Assembly: GCF_014805685.1 (NCBI RefSeq)
Contig: NC_060886.1
Span: forward strand, 30,344,862 to 30,408,861
DNA length: 64,000 nt
Reading direction: 5' to 3'
DNA from: Silurus meridionalis
Taxonomy: Eukaryota; Chordata; Actinopteri; Siluriformes; Siluridae
Both the position numbers and the translations under genes were made by a program. This document shows, one piece after another, positions 24,851-38,535 of this stretch. How positions within the stretch are numbered: position 1 is the stretch's first letter; each line of letters starts with the position of its first letter. The notes under the pieces were generated by a model. It worked only from the letters and a program-made list of their open reading frames with translations. It was not told where the DNA came from and ran no database searches.

Positions 24851-26829
24851 CACAAATGGCACAAAGAATTGTGGCATCAACCGAAAAAAATAAACCGATC
24901 TCTGGTTTTATATAGTTACATTTCTATAATATTTTAAGCCCAGATTTAAGTCTCATTACTGTTAGTTTATGTATTACAAAAGCACCGAGAACTAGTTCTC
25001 TGTGTCCTGCGCCTAATTGAGAGCATATTTCAGATTTTATTGGTAGTTGGGAATTTGCTGTCGCTAATATCTTTCAGCGAATATTATTTCATCCTGATTT
25101 ATTAGAAATAAGTAACGCGGCTAAATACGGTTCTAGCGAAACTACATCGCTAACAAATTGCTGAAAACGTTGCTTCCTAAAAGCAGGTGGAAAAGTTGTA
25201 ATACTGAACACAGTTTTCTTGTTTTCCTAAAGCCACATTTGTGCTTGAAAAGTCGTGCAATAAATAATACTGGCATCATTCTAGTCCTCAATGGGAGAGG
25301 CAATAAAACCCTGAAACGGCAATGCAAAGACTTTGATGACAGGAAGATATTGTACGGAACGAGTCAAAGAGACAAATCCCAGACGGCCACTTTTACTGCA
25401 TTAGGCTGGCGTGGACGTTTCGCCTGCAGTTCCGAGTGCGAAAAGCGATCTAATAAAAAACAAAAAAAAAGAAAGAAATTCAGTGAAACTGGGTGTGTAA
25501 GGGAAAACCTCGTATCCCGTATTTTCTCCCATCAATAAAGCTTTTAATGAGATAATCGCTTCGTAATCAGGATGTGAAAGAGACCAGGAATGAGGTAGTA
25601 AAAAAAAAAAAAGGTGGGGATGTTGAATGGAGAACACAGATAGAGGAAGAAACAGAGCGAGGGAGGAAATGTAACATGACGAAAGGGTCTTCCAGCAGAC
25701 TACCCGACGCCTCCGAGCCTCCTCGGACGAATATTCTGGCTGAGCTCTGTTTGCCTGGCACTTATTCGCCTCTCACGGCCACTGCTACGGCTGCACGGGA
25801 TAGAAATGATGTCACCGAAAAACAGGTGGAGTCGGCGTTCAGATTCACCAGGGAAGTTACGGGTCATTTCTCAGACTCGTCTCTCCTACATAATCTGGCT
25901 CTAATTCTATTGTTCACACACACACACGTACATAATCATTTAGTTGTATCCAACACCCACTTTTATAAAAAGATTGCTGTCTGGATGTCGATGTTGATGT
26001 TGATGTTGATGTTGATAGTCAATGCACCAATCAGACCTCGGCATCGAGATCGAACGAGGACGGATTCAGAAATACGATTCGCCGCCTTCCGATTTTCTGG
26101 CTTCGATTGTAAAAATACCAAAACTGGCACCATCTCGGAGGGTAACATCCAAAAGAAATATTTTCCGGGCCGAAAACCTGATCGTTAAATAGGTTTCTGT
26201 TTTAGAAGAGACAATTATTAAAGCATATCATATTTCTGACAAATTGGAACCAGAGAATTAGAGGATAAGAAAAAAGCTTTTTTCAAAAAGACCCACTGTT
26301 TTAAATATTTATATTACGGTATATTATAGCGATTATTCCACCAAGTAGCTGGTGTTTAAAAAGTGTTTTAGAAATTGGTACCCAAACAGTGGAGCGAGTT
26401 TGTTTCCTCTTGGCTCCGTTTCTGTTTCGGGGGTTTTCAATATTAAAAAAAAGCACTCCGGGACAGGGTTTGAAACTATGAAATGTTTACTGTTCAGGGA
26501 AATTCGCTTCTTTGTTACACAGACAGCCGTTTAAAAAGACTATTGAGATTAAAACAAACATCGGCAGCAGCCGTAGAGCTCGTCGATCTAACGAGTTGCG
26601 AGACCACCACCATGTGCTTTTTGGCTGCCGTCCCTGAATGTCCAGCTTTTGTGTGCGTATCCAAAGATCTGCCCCAGAGAAATAAAAGTAGAACATGTTT
26701 ACCTGAATTGCCAATTAAGAATTTTTTTTATTCCACATTTGTGTTTTCTATACTATTTCAGATATGACGCTTTTCCTGGAACCAGTGTCTGCTTTGACTT
26801 CTGTAAGCCGTCCGAACATTAGACGAACA
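24851..26829. other. Intergenic; long open frame judged non-coding
   Basis: A 204-codon open frame (25,574-26,188, plus strand) begins with a lysine-rich low-complexity run and crosses a CA tract and a TGTTGA repeat (about 25,984-26,016). I recognise no domain in it. No promoter, splice or polyadenylation context supports it. The remaining sequence is unique and undistinguished. Confidence 0.35.
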
Positions 26830-27290
26830 TAATCTTTTTGGCTTGGCCTTTCAAACTGGTGGCCTTAAACCAACACTTCTCCGGCAGCCCAAAAACCAAA
26901 ACCCCGCCCACCCACCCCCCCGCCGCCTTTCCTCCCATCCCCATTGAGTCCACTACTAACACAACCCCATGTCTTTCTGTGTCTTCTTTCAGTGTCTCCC
27001 TCCTCCTTTTCTTGGCCTTGGGAGCGCTCGGGATATTACTTGTGGTTCTGAAGCAAATAATCAGGAATTAAAAAATGGATTCCTCAGGCCTCACGCCTAG
27101 CAACGGCCCTTTCGCCATCTGCTCAGCCCAAAGGGGCGGCCATCGCCGAGGAGCCTCTGTCACCTGTTCCTGCACTCATCTTTGTCAATAAGATAGAGAT
27201 CGTTTCCAAATACAAAGGTATCCATGGACGTCTGCTTTCGACGGGGCCTCTTTATTTCCATATCGACCCCCACCCCATCCACCCCCGACC
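26830..27290. promoter_or_regulatory. Candidate conserved non-coding element
   Basis: Repeat-free, moderately GC-rich sequence with words typical of developmental enhancers: AATCAGGAATTAAAA, CACCTGTTCC (a ZEB/SNAIL-type E-box), CAATAAGATAGAGATCG and CCAAATACAAAGG. It ends in a poly-T run at 27,300. The call is from appearance only; a cross-species alignment is needed. Confidence 0.35.
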
Positions 27291-28669
27291 ACAAAACCTT
27301 TTTTTTTTTTTTTAAACCAGGGTACACCTGGTCATAATGAAACGCTCGTGTGAAAAGATTTAAAGCTATTGTAATATAGTTACAGCTTTATAAACAGTTT
27401 AATCAGTTTAAAAAGTTAAAGTAGTTCAGTTCTGGCTTTACGGCTGAATTGGTGTTTATACCTGAGACTTAAATGCCAGTTGGTGGAACCCAAAAATGTG
27501 CTACAGAAATCTAGAACTAACTTAGTGACCAATTATTCAACAGCTAAATATGAACAGCAACAAAGAGATACAGAGGCATAAATAAATGTTTTATTGTTAA
27601 TAGAGAGAGAGAGAGAGAGAGAGAATTGTATAGGAATCCAGATAGGAGAAAAAAGAAAGGTCTTATTATACACTTATGAAAGTAGGAAGTTGTGGACATT
27701 AATGATGCCTTTTTGTTAAAGCTCTGTAACTCTATCATATATATTTATATTGTGTGTGTGTGAAATCTTCTTTGTAATGATTTTTTATAAAGAGTAATCA
27801 TCACTTTATTTTTGTTTATTTACTTTTATTTATTTTAATTAATTCTTCTTCTTCAACCCTAATAACTGGGTTGTTTATTTTAATTAATTTTAAATTAATT
27901 CCTTTTTGAATTTAATTATTTGATTCTTGTTATATTGTTTATTCATTCTTTTCTTTTTTCCAGGTCACATAGTGGCTTAGATCAAAAATAACACAATTAA
28001 AGATTATTTGTTAGAGTTCAGTGAGTAAAGAATTTTTGGAAATTGATCACTTTTATTACGTATTCATTATTATAATTATGAATTATTCCACCGTTAGAAC
28101 TGTGGATTCTGGTTCTGCATGGTTCCTGCTGGTCTGTAGATCTTACTCCATCATGTCCTCTTCACAGATCACTGATACAATGCAGTTTGTTTGGTTTGTT
28201 TGCTATGTTTCTCTTTCAGTAGATCTTTTTCAGGAAGCTATAAACCAATAAGAATCCACAGCTGCAGTAAAAACGTGGCTTCATACATGTTTGTACAGTT
28301 CAGGGAAATGTGTTGAACTCTAACCAGGTTAGCGAGCTAGTTAACCAGCATCACCTGTGTTACGTGTATTATTGAGTTAAATAGCTGTAATTACTCTACA
28401 CTGAACATGCATAGCCTCGTTATGAGCACTATGATATTTCACAGGTTTGCAGATTTGAGATCGAAATGGTACTTATTGATTTTTGAGTTTTACATGTTTG
28501 GTGATTTTTTGTTTTTTATGTACACACTTCTATAAAATGTCATTTATATTATTCAGATTTCTTTTATTTTAACTATATTGTGGAGTATTGACTGAGTGTA
28601 CGTTTCACAACGTAGATGAACTTTGACCTTTATTATTAAGGTTTTTAACTATTTAACAACGCAATCCAT
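27291..28669. other. AT-rich intergenic sequence
   Basis: Long A/T-rich stretch with a (GA)11 tract at 27,603-27,624 and repeated TTAATTAATT words near 27,835-27,900. Nothing coding. Confidence 0.45.
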
Positions 28670-29060
28670 ATCTCCGCAGGTGAGCTGCCGTAATATTCTC
28701 CTTTCAGCTGGACACAGATAGTGACCATGTGCTTCTTTCTGCGTTTACGGTCTGGAGGTCTTTTGTAGAATTGAAGCCTGAGGGTTTGGAAACATTTGCC
28801 AGCCATGTATTAAAGCGTCCAAAATTTACAACGCCGCGAAAAAAAAGGAGCAGAAACGTGAATAAAAGCCCCGCATTGTCCTTAGCCCAGGTTCTGAGAT
28901 TAATCATTGACCCCTTCCTGGTAGGACATGGAGACAATGGGAGGAGAAGTAGGCCAGGCTGTGTCTTTATAGCCGACAAAGGCCATCTCAGACAGCATTA
29001 AGCCATAGGGGGTGTCGTTCACCTGGGGGGGATGAACAGCTGCTGATGCCCACTCGACCC
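28670..29060. promoter_or_regulatory. Candidate conserved non-coding element
   Basis: Repeat-free block between AT-rich flanks, containing GAGATTAATCATTGACC, GGAGACAATGGGAGG (SOX-like ACAATGG) and CTTTATAGCCGACAAAGG. Open frames of about 90 codons exist on both strands without any domain. Regulatory role is inferred. Confidence 0.33.
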
Positions 29061-29419
29061 CCTCCTTTACTACACCAAATCCAATCTGAAATGTAGACGG
29101 GCATCTGAAACCTTTTCCATTAACCCAGTGACTGTAGGTGCACAGCTTGTGTGGATCCTTGACTCTGGGATTCTGGGCTTATGTTACATTTATCCATATG
29201 TCCTCCTGTGGAGCAGGGTCAGAGCAGAGATACGAGATAGTTCAGACCTGGATGACATTTTAATGCTGTTCGTTTACAAACTGATTTGGAAGTGGTAGGA
29301 CTGCTATTTCACCACTGGGGGCAGCAAAATGACACATTTTTATACACATACAAAGTAATGAGAAGAATAAAAGAAGTGTGTGTAGATAAACAGACATGCT
29401 GACTGTATAGAAAGCATAA

Positions 29420-29861
29420 GAAAGCTGCTGTGCTTCTTTTTGAGCATCACATTACACATTTAGTCTCCACTTCCTGTTCTCCTAGTCCTTCTTTCCTCGT
29501 CTCCTACTTTCTTCTGTTAAGATGTTCCACTAGATTTTTTTTTGAGATTTGTGGAGATTCATTTAACTTCAAGGGTGTTAGTAAATTCAGGTACTTATGT
29601 AGGTGAGGTGAGGAGGCCTGGGGTGCAGCCAGCGATCACATTCATCCCAAAGGTTTTGGAGCTCTGTAGTAGGAGACATATCTTCATGGAGCTGGCTTTT
29701 GCACATTGTCATGCTGGAACATGTTTGGGTTTTCTAGTTCAATCGACGGGAAAATTTCATGCCACTGCATTCAAACACATCCCTTACAGTTGTCTCTAAT
29801 TTTATTTAGGGAAGAACCGCAGACGGCATGTGTCCCGATACTTTTGACCACACTGTGTAAG
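29420..29861 (+). mobile_element. Family A MITE copy
   Basis: Contains gcttctttttgagcatcacatta, gatgttccactagatttt, gtaggtgaggtgaggaggcctggggtgcag, gtcatgctggaacatg and the right end tgtgtcccgatacttttgacc...gtgta. Nearly complete. Confidence 0.85.
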
Positions 29862-29908
29862 ATACGCTTTATGTATATTGATGTCAAGTATATGTATGAT
29901 AATCATGG

Positions 29909-29909
<1 letters not shown>

Positions 29910-29954
<45 letters not shown>
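29910..29954 (+). repeat. (CA)n microsatellite
   Basis: About 22 CA units just downstream of the family A copy. Confidence 0.97.
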
Positions 29955-29957
<3 letters not shown>

Positions 29958-31286
29958 TACAGATTAGAAAAAGAGTAAATTTGGCAGTAGTTAAAGGAAT
30001 ATTCTTCGGTTGAGTGCAAAAGTTTACACACCCTTAGGACAATCTATTTCAACCATGCAATTTTTTTGTTTGGTCTCACAGGTGCTTCAAAATTATATAA
30101 AAAAATAACATAATTAAAACTTATTTAAATTCCTAATAAGTGAGTAAAAATGATAAATGCCATAAATGTAAATAAGTCTTAAAAATAAATAAATAATTGA
30201 ATAATAATAACAATTAAAAAAATATATATATTATTTATTTTTTTTTTCAGTAAATTAACATTCATTATTAGTAATATTAATATTAAAAATGCAATTAGGA
30301 TATTTTTAAACATTAAACTTTTTTTGCATTAAATTATACGCCTGATTAAAAGGCAGTAGAAATGCTCCTTTAACTGATATTAAAAAAGAAAACAGAGCTG
30401 CTAATTGAAATTACTTAACAGTTAAACAGATATAGTTTTGTTTCTAAACCCAGAAGCCTGAGGCACCGTTTTCCGGCATCTGATTCGAAGACAAACATCT
30501 CTTTCCACGGTTATCCTTTTAAAAACCACTTTACGTAGTCATGCGGTTGGCAAAATGAAAGAGCGTAGAGAGAAAAAAAAATCTGAAATACCTCTAACAC
30601 AACTAATTTAGGTAGAACTGAGAGATAGCTTAGCAGCGCCTTTGATACATCAAAATCAAAAAGAGCTTTGGGTAAAGATGTGACAAGAGGCCATATTGAA
30701 CCCAGATGGGAGACTGCCTCTAGTTAAAGATCTGCTCATCAGTGGAATCGGAGCAGTGCCTTTCATCTGGACTGAACTCAGGAATGTGTTCATTTAATCT
30801 ACAATCAGCTCTGCAGTTCTGTGGGTGGGCAGAAAAAAAAGAGAATACAGATGAACAATATGGGAACGTGACAGGAACCCATATGAGGATGTGGAGACTT
30901 CATCAAGAAAAAAAGACGTGTAGGGCAGCGAAGACGACGAAGCGAGGCTCAGACGCACTCGATAGGCTTGTAAATGTGATCTAAAACTCTGCATGACTAA
31001 AGGCTGGCTGTATATTTTCATGGATATGGTATTGCTATGACAACAGTCTAAACCACTGAAGGTTATCTTTATGAGTAGAGAAGTATGTAGATGGTATTAT
31101 GGGGAAAAAATATTATGTACCTTTATAACTGCTCTGAGACATTTTACTAGCACCTAGCAACAAGTTGTTAGCACTATGGACACTGTTGCACTTTCATGGC
31201 CTGGCCCACCAGGACCACTGTGGAATTTCCTCTTGTCTATCTCTACATAAACCCATCTCCTCACCACTGGTTGGAGATTTGTCGCG

Positions 31287-31287
<1 letters not shown>
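29955..31287. other. Intergenic, AT-rich then unique
   Basis: At about 30,015-30,055 gtgcaaaagtttacacacccttagg looks like the end of a degraded Tc1-like transposon. The interval 30,100-30,430 is A/T-rich. The interval 30,650-30,830 is repeat-free and a weak conserved-element candidate. No gene. Confidence 0.35.
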
Positions 31288-32114
<827 letters not shown>

Positions 32115-32792
32115 ATGGACACTTTCTTTTTTTTGTCCCAGATTTTGTCATACGTTGTCTTTTCCTTCCCACAGCATTTTGCAGTAGGCCTTGGAGAACT
32201 TTATATGATTCTACTGCGCACAATAAAGTTTTCTGTTTTGCTTATAAACCCTACCGTTCTTGTTATTACTATTTAAGCTCGCATGAGGACACACCCACAT
32301 CTGATTGGGTAACGAATTGCCTCTCAAAAAACAAAGTGGGCTGATCCTTAAAGAGGTTCGGTAGGTTCTTGCAGGCATCTAATCTGCAGCCTGCATTAAA
32401 GACGAGGAAGTATAATACACAAAATTAGGCAAAAAGATTTACCTGATTGTGTATGAATTAGTGTTGAGGTTCAGTTTATTACTCGGTGAAAAGCAAGTAA
32501 CAAGTAACCACGATTGAAGATTATAATTAAGTCCTGGATGAATCAGGGAAAAGTGAACTGCTGGTTATTTTGGCAGCAGGAAACGAGACGATTGCGTTTT
32601 TGATGTAACCTGCGCCGACTTGGAAGCGATTAGCAAAAGTGAAGCCTAGCGGTAAGCAAGCCGCAGCCCAATATAATCAGATTAGAAGATTTTTCAGTGC
32701 TTTAAATGTGAGAGAACTTACTGTATGACATCCTGTCACATTTTATTGTAACTGTATTAGGAGGAAAAATCGGGAACTTGAGCTTGATTTAT
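32115..32792. other. Intergenic, nothing recognised
   Basis: Unique sequence without coding or repeat signals. Confidence 0.4.
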
Positions 32793-32800
32793 GTTTATAC

Positions 32801-33304
32801 CCGTGGTGGAAAGAGTAATAAAATATTATACTCAAGTAATAGCTGCTTTACTGAAATTGTTGCTACTGTTGCTTTAATGAAATTGCACTTAAATACAAGT
32901 TACGGGTCTGAAAATGTGAGATATGCATTTTGGCAACAACAACACAACAAATCTCCTGTTATATTGTCAATTATGATAATCGCAAAAGCAGACGGTGAAC
33001 ACGCGCACACATCGAACAACTTTGACGGTATTTTGCTTTCAGCTGCGTCTGCACCACTGGCGTCTGTATTGACCGTCTCCATCGTTCTTCCACACGAGTT
33101 TAGGGTCTTTTGTCCATCAATCGATCAGTGATGCAGTAGTTTGAGGGGCGCGATTTATTCCTCCCTCGCATTATTATTATTATTATTACTGTTTGAAATG
33201 TAGTTGAGTACAATACGTCGAAGGAAACATACTCAAGTGAAAGTAAAACGACAGATTTTCAATTACAGTTAACATGAGTAAATGCCAGTTACTTTCCACC
33301 TCCG
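32801..33304 (+). mobile_element. hAT-type MITE with intact 8-bp target duplication
   Basis: The left end CCGTGGTGGAAAGAG and the right end, read inward, CGGAGGTGGAAAG are inverted repeats. The 8-mer gtttatac flanks the element exactly at 32,793-32,800 and 33,305-33,312. An 8-bp duplication and GTGGTGGAAAG-type ends are hallmarks of teleost hAT non-autonomous elements. The interior contains an ATT-repeat and no transposase. Confidence 0.92.
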
Positions 33305-33312
33305 GTTTATAC

Positions 33313-35779
33313 GTACCTAATGAAGAAGGTCAGAAGCATGTTCAGCAAGGTTAGAATCGGATTTTTCTGGGAATGAGGAAATTCTCAAGCGAATCTTTAA
33401 ATGGATCAGAAACTGAAACATTATTTAGATCGAAATGGCTGACGAGCATATTCATTGCAGTCACTCACAGTTTTGTTTTGGTTCTCCAGTTTGTTTCTAT
33501 CTTATATACAGTCCAGTATGTTTGCTAGTTCCTCTAAATTGCTCTTAGATGTAAATTTCTGTGTTTGACTGCCATCTTATCCATACTTTATTTCCACGCT
33601 ATATTCAGTTGTCCATGGGATTGGCACCAGATCTGTCACTAGGTGCTTACTGAAGATGAACAAAAGGTGGGTAGTGCTGTTTTAGCTGTTTATAGGTCTG
33701 AGACGATCTTATTATGTTCTGTATTCACAGTTCTACTCATTGAAAGGCTTCCCTTGACAAACCCTGGGCAGAACTTGATCATGGTCGCAACGTGATCATT
33801 AATGGAACAAAGATTTCTCCATTTTGTTTCACCAAGAATGCACACAACAGGCGTCTCTAATAGTCATGCCTTGTGCAGTAATGAGAGATTCATCAGGACA
33901 TGTTTCTAAAGAGGTTACTGTCCGAAGGATCCTGGTGCAAAGAGGAACACTGGTACAAGGAGATCTGTTCAGATTGCTCAGATGTCTGTACAGACCTCAA
34001 TAAAGAGCAGAAACAGGAGGCAAATTGACCCCTCAGGCAACAGAATGCCGGACTCAAAGACAAAGAGCGCGTTTCTTCGCACCAAAACAACTCGGCGGCT
34101 GAGCGCCAAGGGGAATTCTCTAACCGATAATGATAACATATTACATATTCTTATTTCAGCGCATGGACTTATCTCAACTCGTTGTCGTTTTATTCCAGCA
34201 CCGAGTCGTCCATCATTTCTTCGATATCTCGCTTTATAGTTTAAACCCATGTTGTGTGTTTTTTCGGTGCTCATAAAGCCACCTCTGTTCATGGAGCATG
34301 AGGCGACGTGTAATTGTGCTGAGGAATGTATGACAGACCGTCATCCACAAAGAGCTCATCTAACGGGTGACAGTGAAGCACATATTTATAGAATACTGTC
34401 CTCACAATGAGAATTCATCTGCCCACGGGTTGCTACGACGCAAAATGCGAGCTTGGCTTTGTTTTCCGAAACTCAACAAAACTGACGCTCTTCGGAAACG
34501 TGGCAGGATATGGACGGCTTGAAATGGCAGGTCTGATGCAGCGATGTGGGCAATGGTTTTTCTCAATACAGCCCCCAAGACCAGAATCTTGGATTTTAAA
34601 AAAATACGTATTCAGGCAATCTGCATGCGAGGTCAAACACGTTCCAACATCTCCTACTGTCCTGATCTGTTCTATGCTCAAATCGAGACACAAAGAACAT
34701 GGTGGTGAGCATCAAGTGACTACAAGTGGAAATCTTGTATTTGTAGAGAAGGAATAACCGCGCCATTCATCGTACGCAGTTCATCGTCGCTCCTGCCACC
34801 ATTTTATTGTGTCTTGAGGGGAAAGGGGAAGAAGGACGAACATGTCCCTTCAGGCAACTGAATCCAGGCTCCAGCACAAAGACTTTTCCACCAGACTCGC
34901 TGAGAAACACATGAAGCGCCACATTGTGTGATTACCACAATGGACACTCTGTCACCATCCGCTAATTTTATTTGCCTGCGAGGTAGCGTAGAAATTCCCC
35001 AAGAATTACTGCCCTATATATATATGTGTGTGTGTGTGTGTTTGGGTGACTGAATGAACAAGTATAGACCTTTTACTCTTTGTGACTTCTTACCATTTAG
35101 GTGCTTTACATTTTGGAATCCAGTTGAATAAGTGACCCCATTGGAACGCACGTCTCTGTAGGATGTCTAAGGACATGCTAACTAGATATTTACCCTAAAG
35201 AACTTTAAACAAAAGAAAAAAGAAGAAGAACCATTTGACCAGGTTAAGGAGTCATTCCATGTCAGACAGGGCGTTAGGAACATTTCCTGTCATTGCCTCA
35301 TACTGCACATACTTTTAACATGAGGACATTGATCACACCAGATACACCTCAAAATGTGTCTTGAGGATTCCTGCCTTTCTAATGGAAAGAATTGTGTGTA
35401 TGGTTCTTCATGGAGTCCTAAAGGTTTCGACCATAAAATTTTGGTTTAAAAACTTCTGATTTGGTTCAATTAGAAATTTTCTTTCCACCCTAAACAAATA
35501 AGTACTACACTTTTGGGGGTCTTCGCCTGGGATTTTTGGGGAACCGATTTATCATTGAATGGAGAAATTTACAAATACATGTGGTTAGAAAGTTTAAAAG
35601 CTAATAACACCTACCACTTGTTACCAAAATGCACATACTCAAGAACCTAATGCAGTAATGTATGTAGAAGTGTAAGTATCATTATAGAATGTTTCTGGAT
35701 GCACACTGGATCCCATATTCCTTGTTCGTGCTCCAGCTCTGCTCTGAACAAACTTCAGGTCCATTGTTCATACCATGAT
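33313..35779. other. Intergenic, no gene recognised
   Basis: Unique sequence with short unrecognised open frames (65-116 codons). A short (GT) tract after a TATATA run is at 35,016-35,041. No transposon ends could be defined. Confidence 0.35.
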
Positions 35780-36140
35780 GATTAGAGGTATCAAAAAGTT
35801 ACTCGCTCTGTTTACAAGACAGTACTTTATTTATCTACGTTTACACACTATCACCTTCAAAACGGTCCCCTTGCACTGCGATACAGCGCTCCCAGCGTCC
35901 CTGCTTCTTCTGGAATGTGTAATGGAAGTCTTCTTTCAAGGGGTGTCAAGCACCTTCTGGATTCGTGCCGGATCTCAGCAATGTTCCTTTAGTCAGGAGT
36001 CCACAAACTTCAATCCATATCGTATCACCCAGTGTCTCTTAGCGTGGCCTTGCAAAATATCAAAAAAAGAAATTCAACACGAGGATTTCATTTGCGCTTT
36101 TCCTCTTTGGCGTCAGCAACGCTTGCAGCAACTTTAAAGT
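35780..36140 (-). pseudogene. mariner-type transposase C-terminus, relic
   Basis: On the minus strand from 35,927 to 35,841 the sequence encodes FHYTFQKKQGRWERCIAVQG followed by DRFEGDSV and a stop. This is the conserved W-RC...G-FEGD end of mariner transposases. Just upstream the frame breaks by one base within the ...LDTP-LKED... segment. The 3' untranslated part continues to about 35,785. The copy is 5'-truncated and dead. Confidence 0.75.
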
Positions 36141-36489
36141 GTTGCCATGACTTCAGAACCCGAAACATATTCCCAAGAGGGAAGTTCAGGATTTGATTTA
36201 TGATCCTAATCCGACATAGATATAGATACAGTGCTTAGCAAAATTTGGGCCGGTCATAAATATTTCAATCCAGCAAATTAGGCGCAAGAACTGTTACTAG
36301 TGCACAAGAGTTTTAATTTTTTATTTTACTTTTAATACCGTTCGACGTGCTCAGACGCTTCTAGCAATTTACGCACCCAATCGAGAAGGGATTTTAAGCA
36401 CGTGCGAGACGTAAAACCGGCAGTTACCGGCAGGAAACCTCATGCCTGTAACCGATTCACCTAGAATTTATAGCGTTACAGTTGATATT
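36141..36489. other. Intergenic, nothing recognised
   Basis: Unique sequence with some CpGs; no feature supported. Confidence 0.35.
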
Positions 36490-36800
36490 GATTTTCATTC
36501 TTTGAAATGAGCAACGGTCATCAGAGACGTGTGCGAAGCGCAGGTTCGTTCTGGAGATGAAGGCAGTCTTACACAACAGTGCATTGTGCCATGGAGACTG
36601 TCCTGTAATAGGATTTCAGGCATCTGTCTCTCCTGTGGAATAAACCATAAACATGGTGCAAAGGGGAGGAAAGGAAAAGACATTATGTGCACCCTGATTT
36701 CTTTTCTCTTTATCATCCATAAAATAGTAAAATATTGGCCACACATGCTTAAAGGAGACCTCTGTCTGTCTGGACAAAGCACATAATTCAAAAAAGGAAA
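36490..36800. promoter_or_regulatory. Candidate conserved non-coding element
   Basis: Repeat-free block with CAACAGTGCATTGTGCCATGG, CATAAACATGG (forkhead-like) and TCCATAAAATAG (posterior-HOX-like). Open frames on both strands carry no domain. Inference only. Confidence 0.33.
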
Positions 36801-36919
36801 ATTTTTTTCTTCTTCAGTAATTAGTTTCGTCTTCTGGTGTTATCCTAAAGAGCATAAAATATATTTCCTAACATTAAATAACTTTATCAGACATTTTAAT
36901 AACTAGAATCACTCATTCA

Positions 36920-37345
36920 TAATTAGTATTAAGCACCACCTCCGTAAAACGTACCTGCTGCCTATAAGAGGAGACGTTGTGAAGAGTGCAGCTGATGCAA
37001 AATCTTACGCAGACATTGTCTGGACTTCGGTCTGGCGATCTGCGTGAACAAAGATGCCCTTGTTTGCGGTATGCTGAGAACTGGAATGATGTAAGCCAGG
37101 GTTATCATTAATACTTATTTCTAATTAGCTCACTTGGCTCCAGGGCATGTCCTGCACATGAAACACACTTCTCCATTCACTGAAACCCGTTAAATGCCAA
37201 CATCACATCGTGTACTTCTGACACGGGGGGTCAATTATCAATCTCCTGCAAAGTAGCATAAAAAGGCATCTTCATAAAATGTGAGGAGGAATACTATTCC
37301 AAATGATGAAAGCGTTGGCAAAGTCAAAGTTCACTTCGCACATGT
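36920..37345. promoter_or_regulatory. Candidate conserved element with paired SOX-like sites
   Basis: A repeat-free block. It contains ACAAAGATGCCCTTGT at 37,048-37,063, two inverted SOX-like half-sites with a 4-bp spacer, close to the spacing preferred by SOXE dimers. Also present are TTATCATTAATACTTATTTCTAATTAGC (homeodomain words) and TCAATTATCAATC. It is one of the more enhancer-like blocks in the window. Confidence 0.38.
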
Positions 37346-37599
37346 GCCGCCAAAAAAAAAAAAAAAGAACTCGTGAACTTCTGATCAGAAGTCCAAATTT
37401 TTAACCACTAAGCTACCACTTATTTTGACCACGATTCTGTCTGTCACTTAAAATTAGACTAAAGATACGTTCACACGTACCTCCCCTTATATACCTTTGA
37501 TTCCTATTGGAAATATCATCACTCGTTCCTTAGCTAATGAAGTATTCGCTAATACTGCTTTTTTTCTGTTCATCACATTTTGATGGAAAGTCCGGAGTC

Positions 37600-37965
37600 T
37601 CGGAGTATATTTATCTCAGCGGTTTTCTTCTTTCCCTACATTAAATAATTCTGTCAAACCGCTACTCCATGGCAATGGGAAATATTTCTCTTTCTTTCCC
37701 CCCCTGAAGAATAAGATTAAGATGACCCCACTCATAACGTTTCCAGGCCAAGTTCGCTTTCCCGGGTTTCCATTAGCTAAAGGTGGAACTGCTCACAGCT
37801 GTGGCCAGCCCTCTTACCTCATGCCACAGAGCGTCCCAAAAGTAAGACGCCGATGATGAAACTCTAAGAGGGTGAGGTTTCGCTGCAGCCAGCTCGTCTC
37901 ACTGCCAGGGGACAAAACCCACAGGCTGGGAACACGCCAGTGCATGGAGCCTGACAGAGAAAACA
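37600..37965. promoter_or_regulatory. Candidate conserved non-coding element
   Basis: Repeat-free, GC-balanced sequence including TCCATGGCAATGGGAAATATTTC, GAATAAGATTAAGATGACC and AAAGGTGGAACTGCTCACAGCTG. No coding signal. The call rests on the absence of repeats and motif density. Confidence 0.33.
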
Positions 37966-38361
37966 AACTACTGTGAGAAACGGGGAGAAGGCAGTGGTAA
38001 GTCCATTATTTGGGAACGATGAAGCTGGTTATAAGGTTTGGCAAATCTGAGGCGCATAAAGCATATGTACTGTTGTGGATCCTGAAGAGTTCAGATCATG
38101 AGATTTTTTGAGAGATTAATTACGACCGAACCCTGAATTGTAATGAGCTCTTAATGGCACTGATGAAGCAACATCACATGGATAATTGAGCAGCTGAAGA
38201 TTGGATGAGGACCTGTACTTGTTTTGGTGACCCTGTACAACCCAATGTGGAGTTTTGCAGTTGTATTGTTTGTTGTGTCTGGCCTTCCTGTCAACACTGG
38301 CTATTCTAGTCTGATCTCAACCCCCTGCAGAGATCAGTTTGTAGATCATCTTTTATCTCAA

Positions 38362-38535
38362 TGTAAAATGGTAGCTATGGGGTTGGATTTCTAAAGATCG
38401 TAAGTTCAAACCAGAGCACTTCCAGTTTGAAGTTCTGCTGGGCCTTCAACAAAGCCCTCAAATGCTCACATGTATAAATGAAATAAAATAAGGTCAAATG
38501 CTCTGGATAAAGGTGATGCCATAAATGTAAATTTC
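38362..38535 (+). repeat. tRNA-derived SINE, full-length but diverged
   Basis: Head ggtagctatggggttggatttctaaagatcgtaagttcaaacc retains A-box and B-box positions. The body has gctgggccttcaacaaagccctca. The 3' end caaatgctctggataaaggtgatgcc is the CTCTGGATAA-type tail of many fish SINEs. Confidence 0.75.

Noticed and set aside
25574..26188. 204-codon plus-strand open frame
   Set aside because: Starts in a lysine-rich low-complexity run, crosses a CA tract and a TGTTGA repeat, and shows no recognisable domain, splice signals or gene context.
34990..35041. TATATATATA upstream of GT repeat as a promoter
   Set aside because: Simple-repeat context and no downstream gene.
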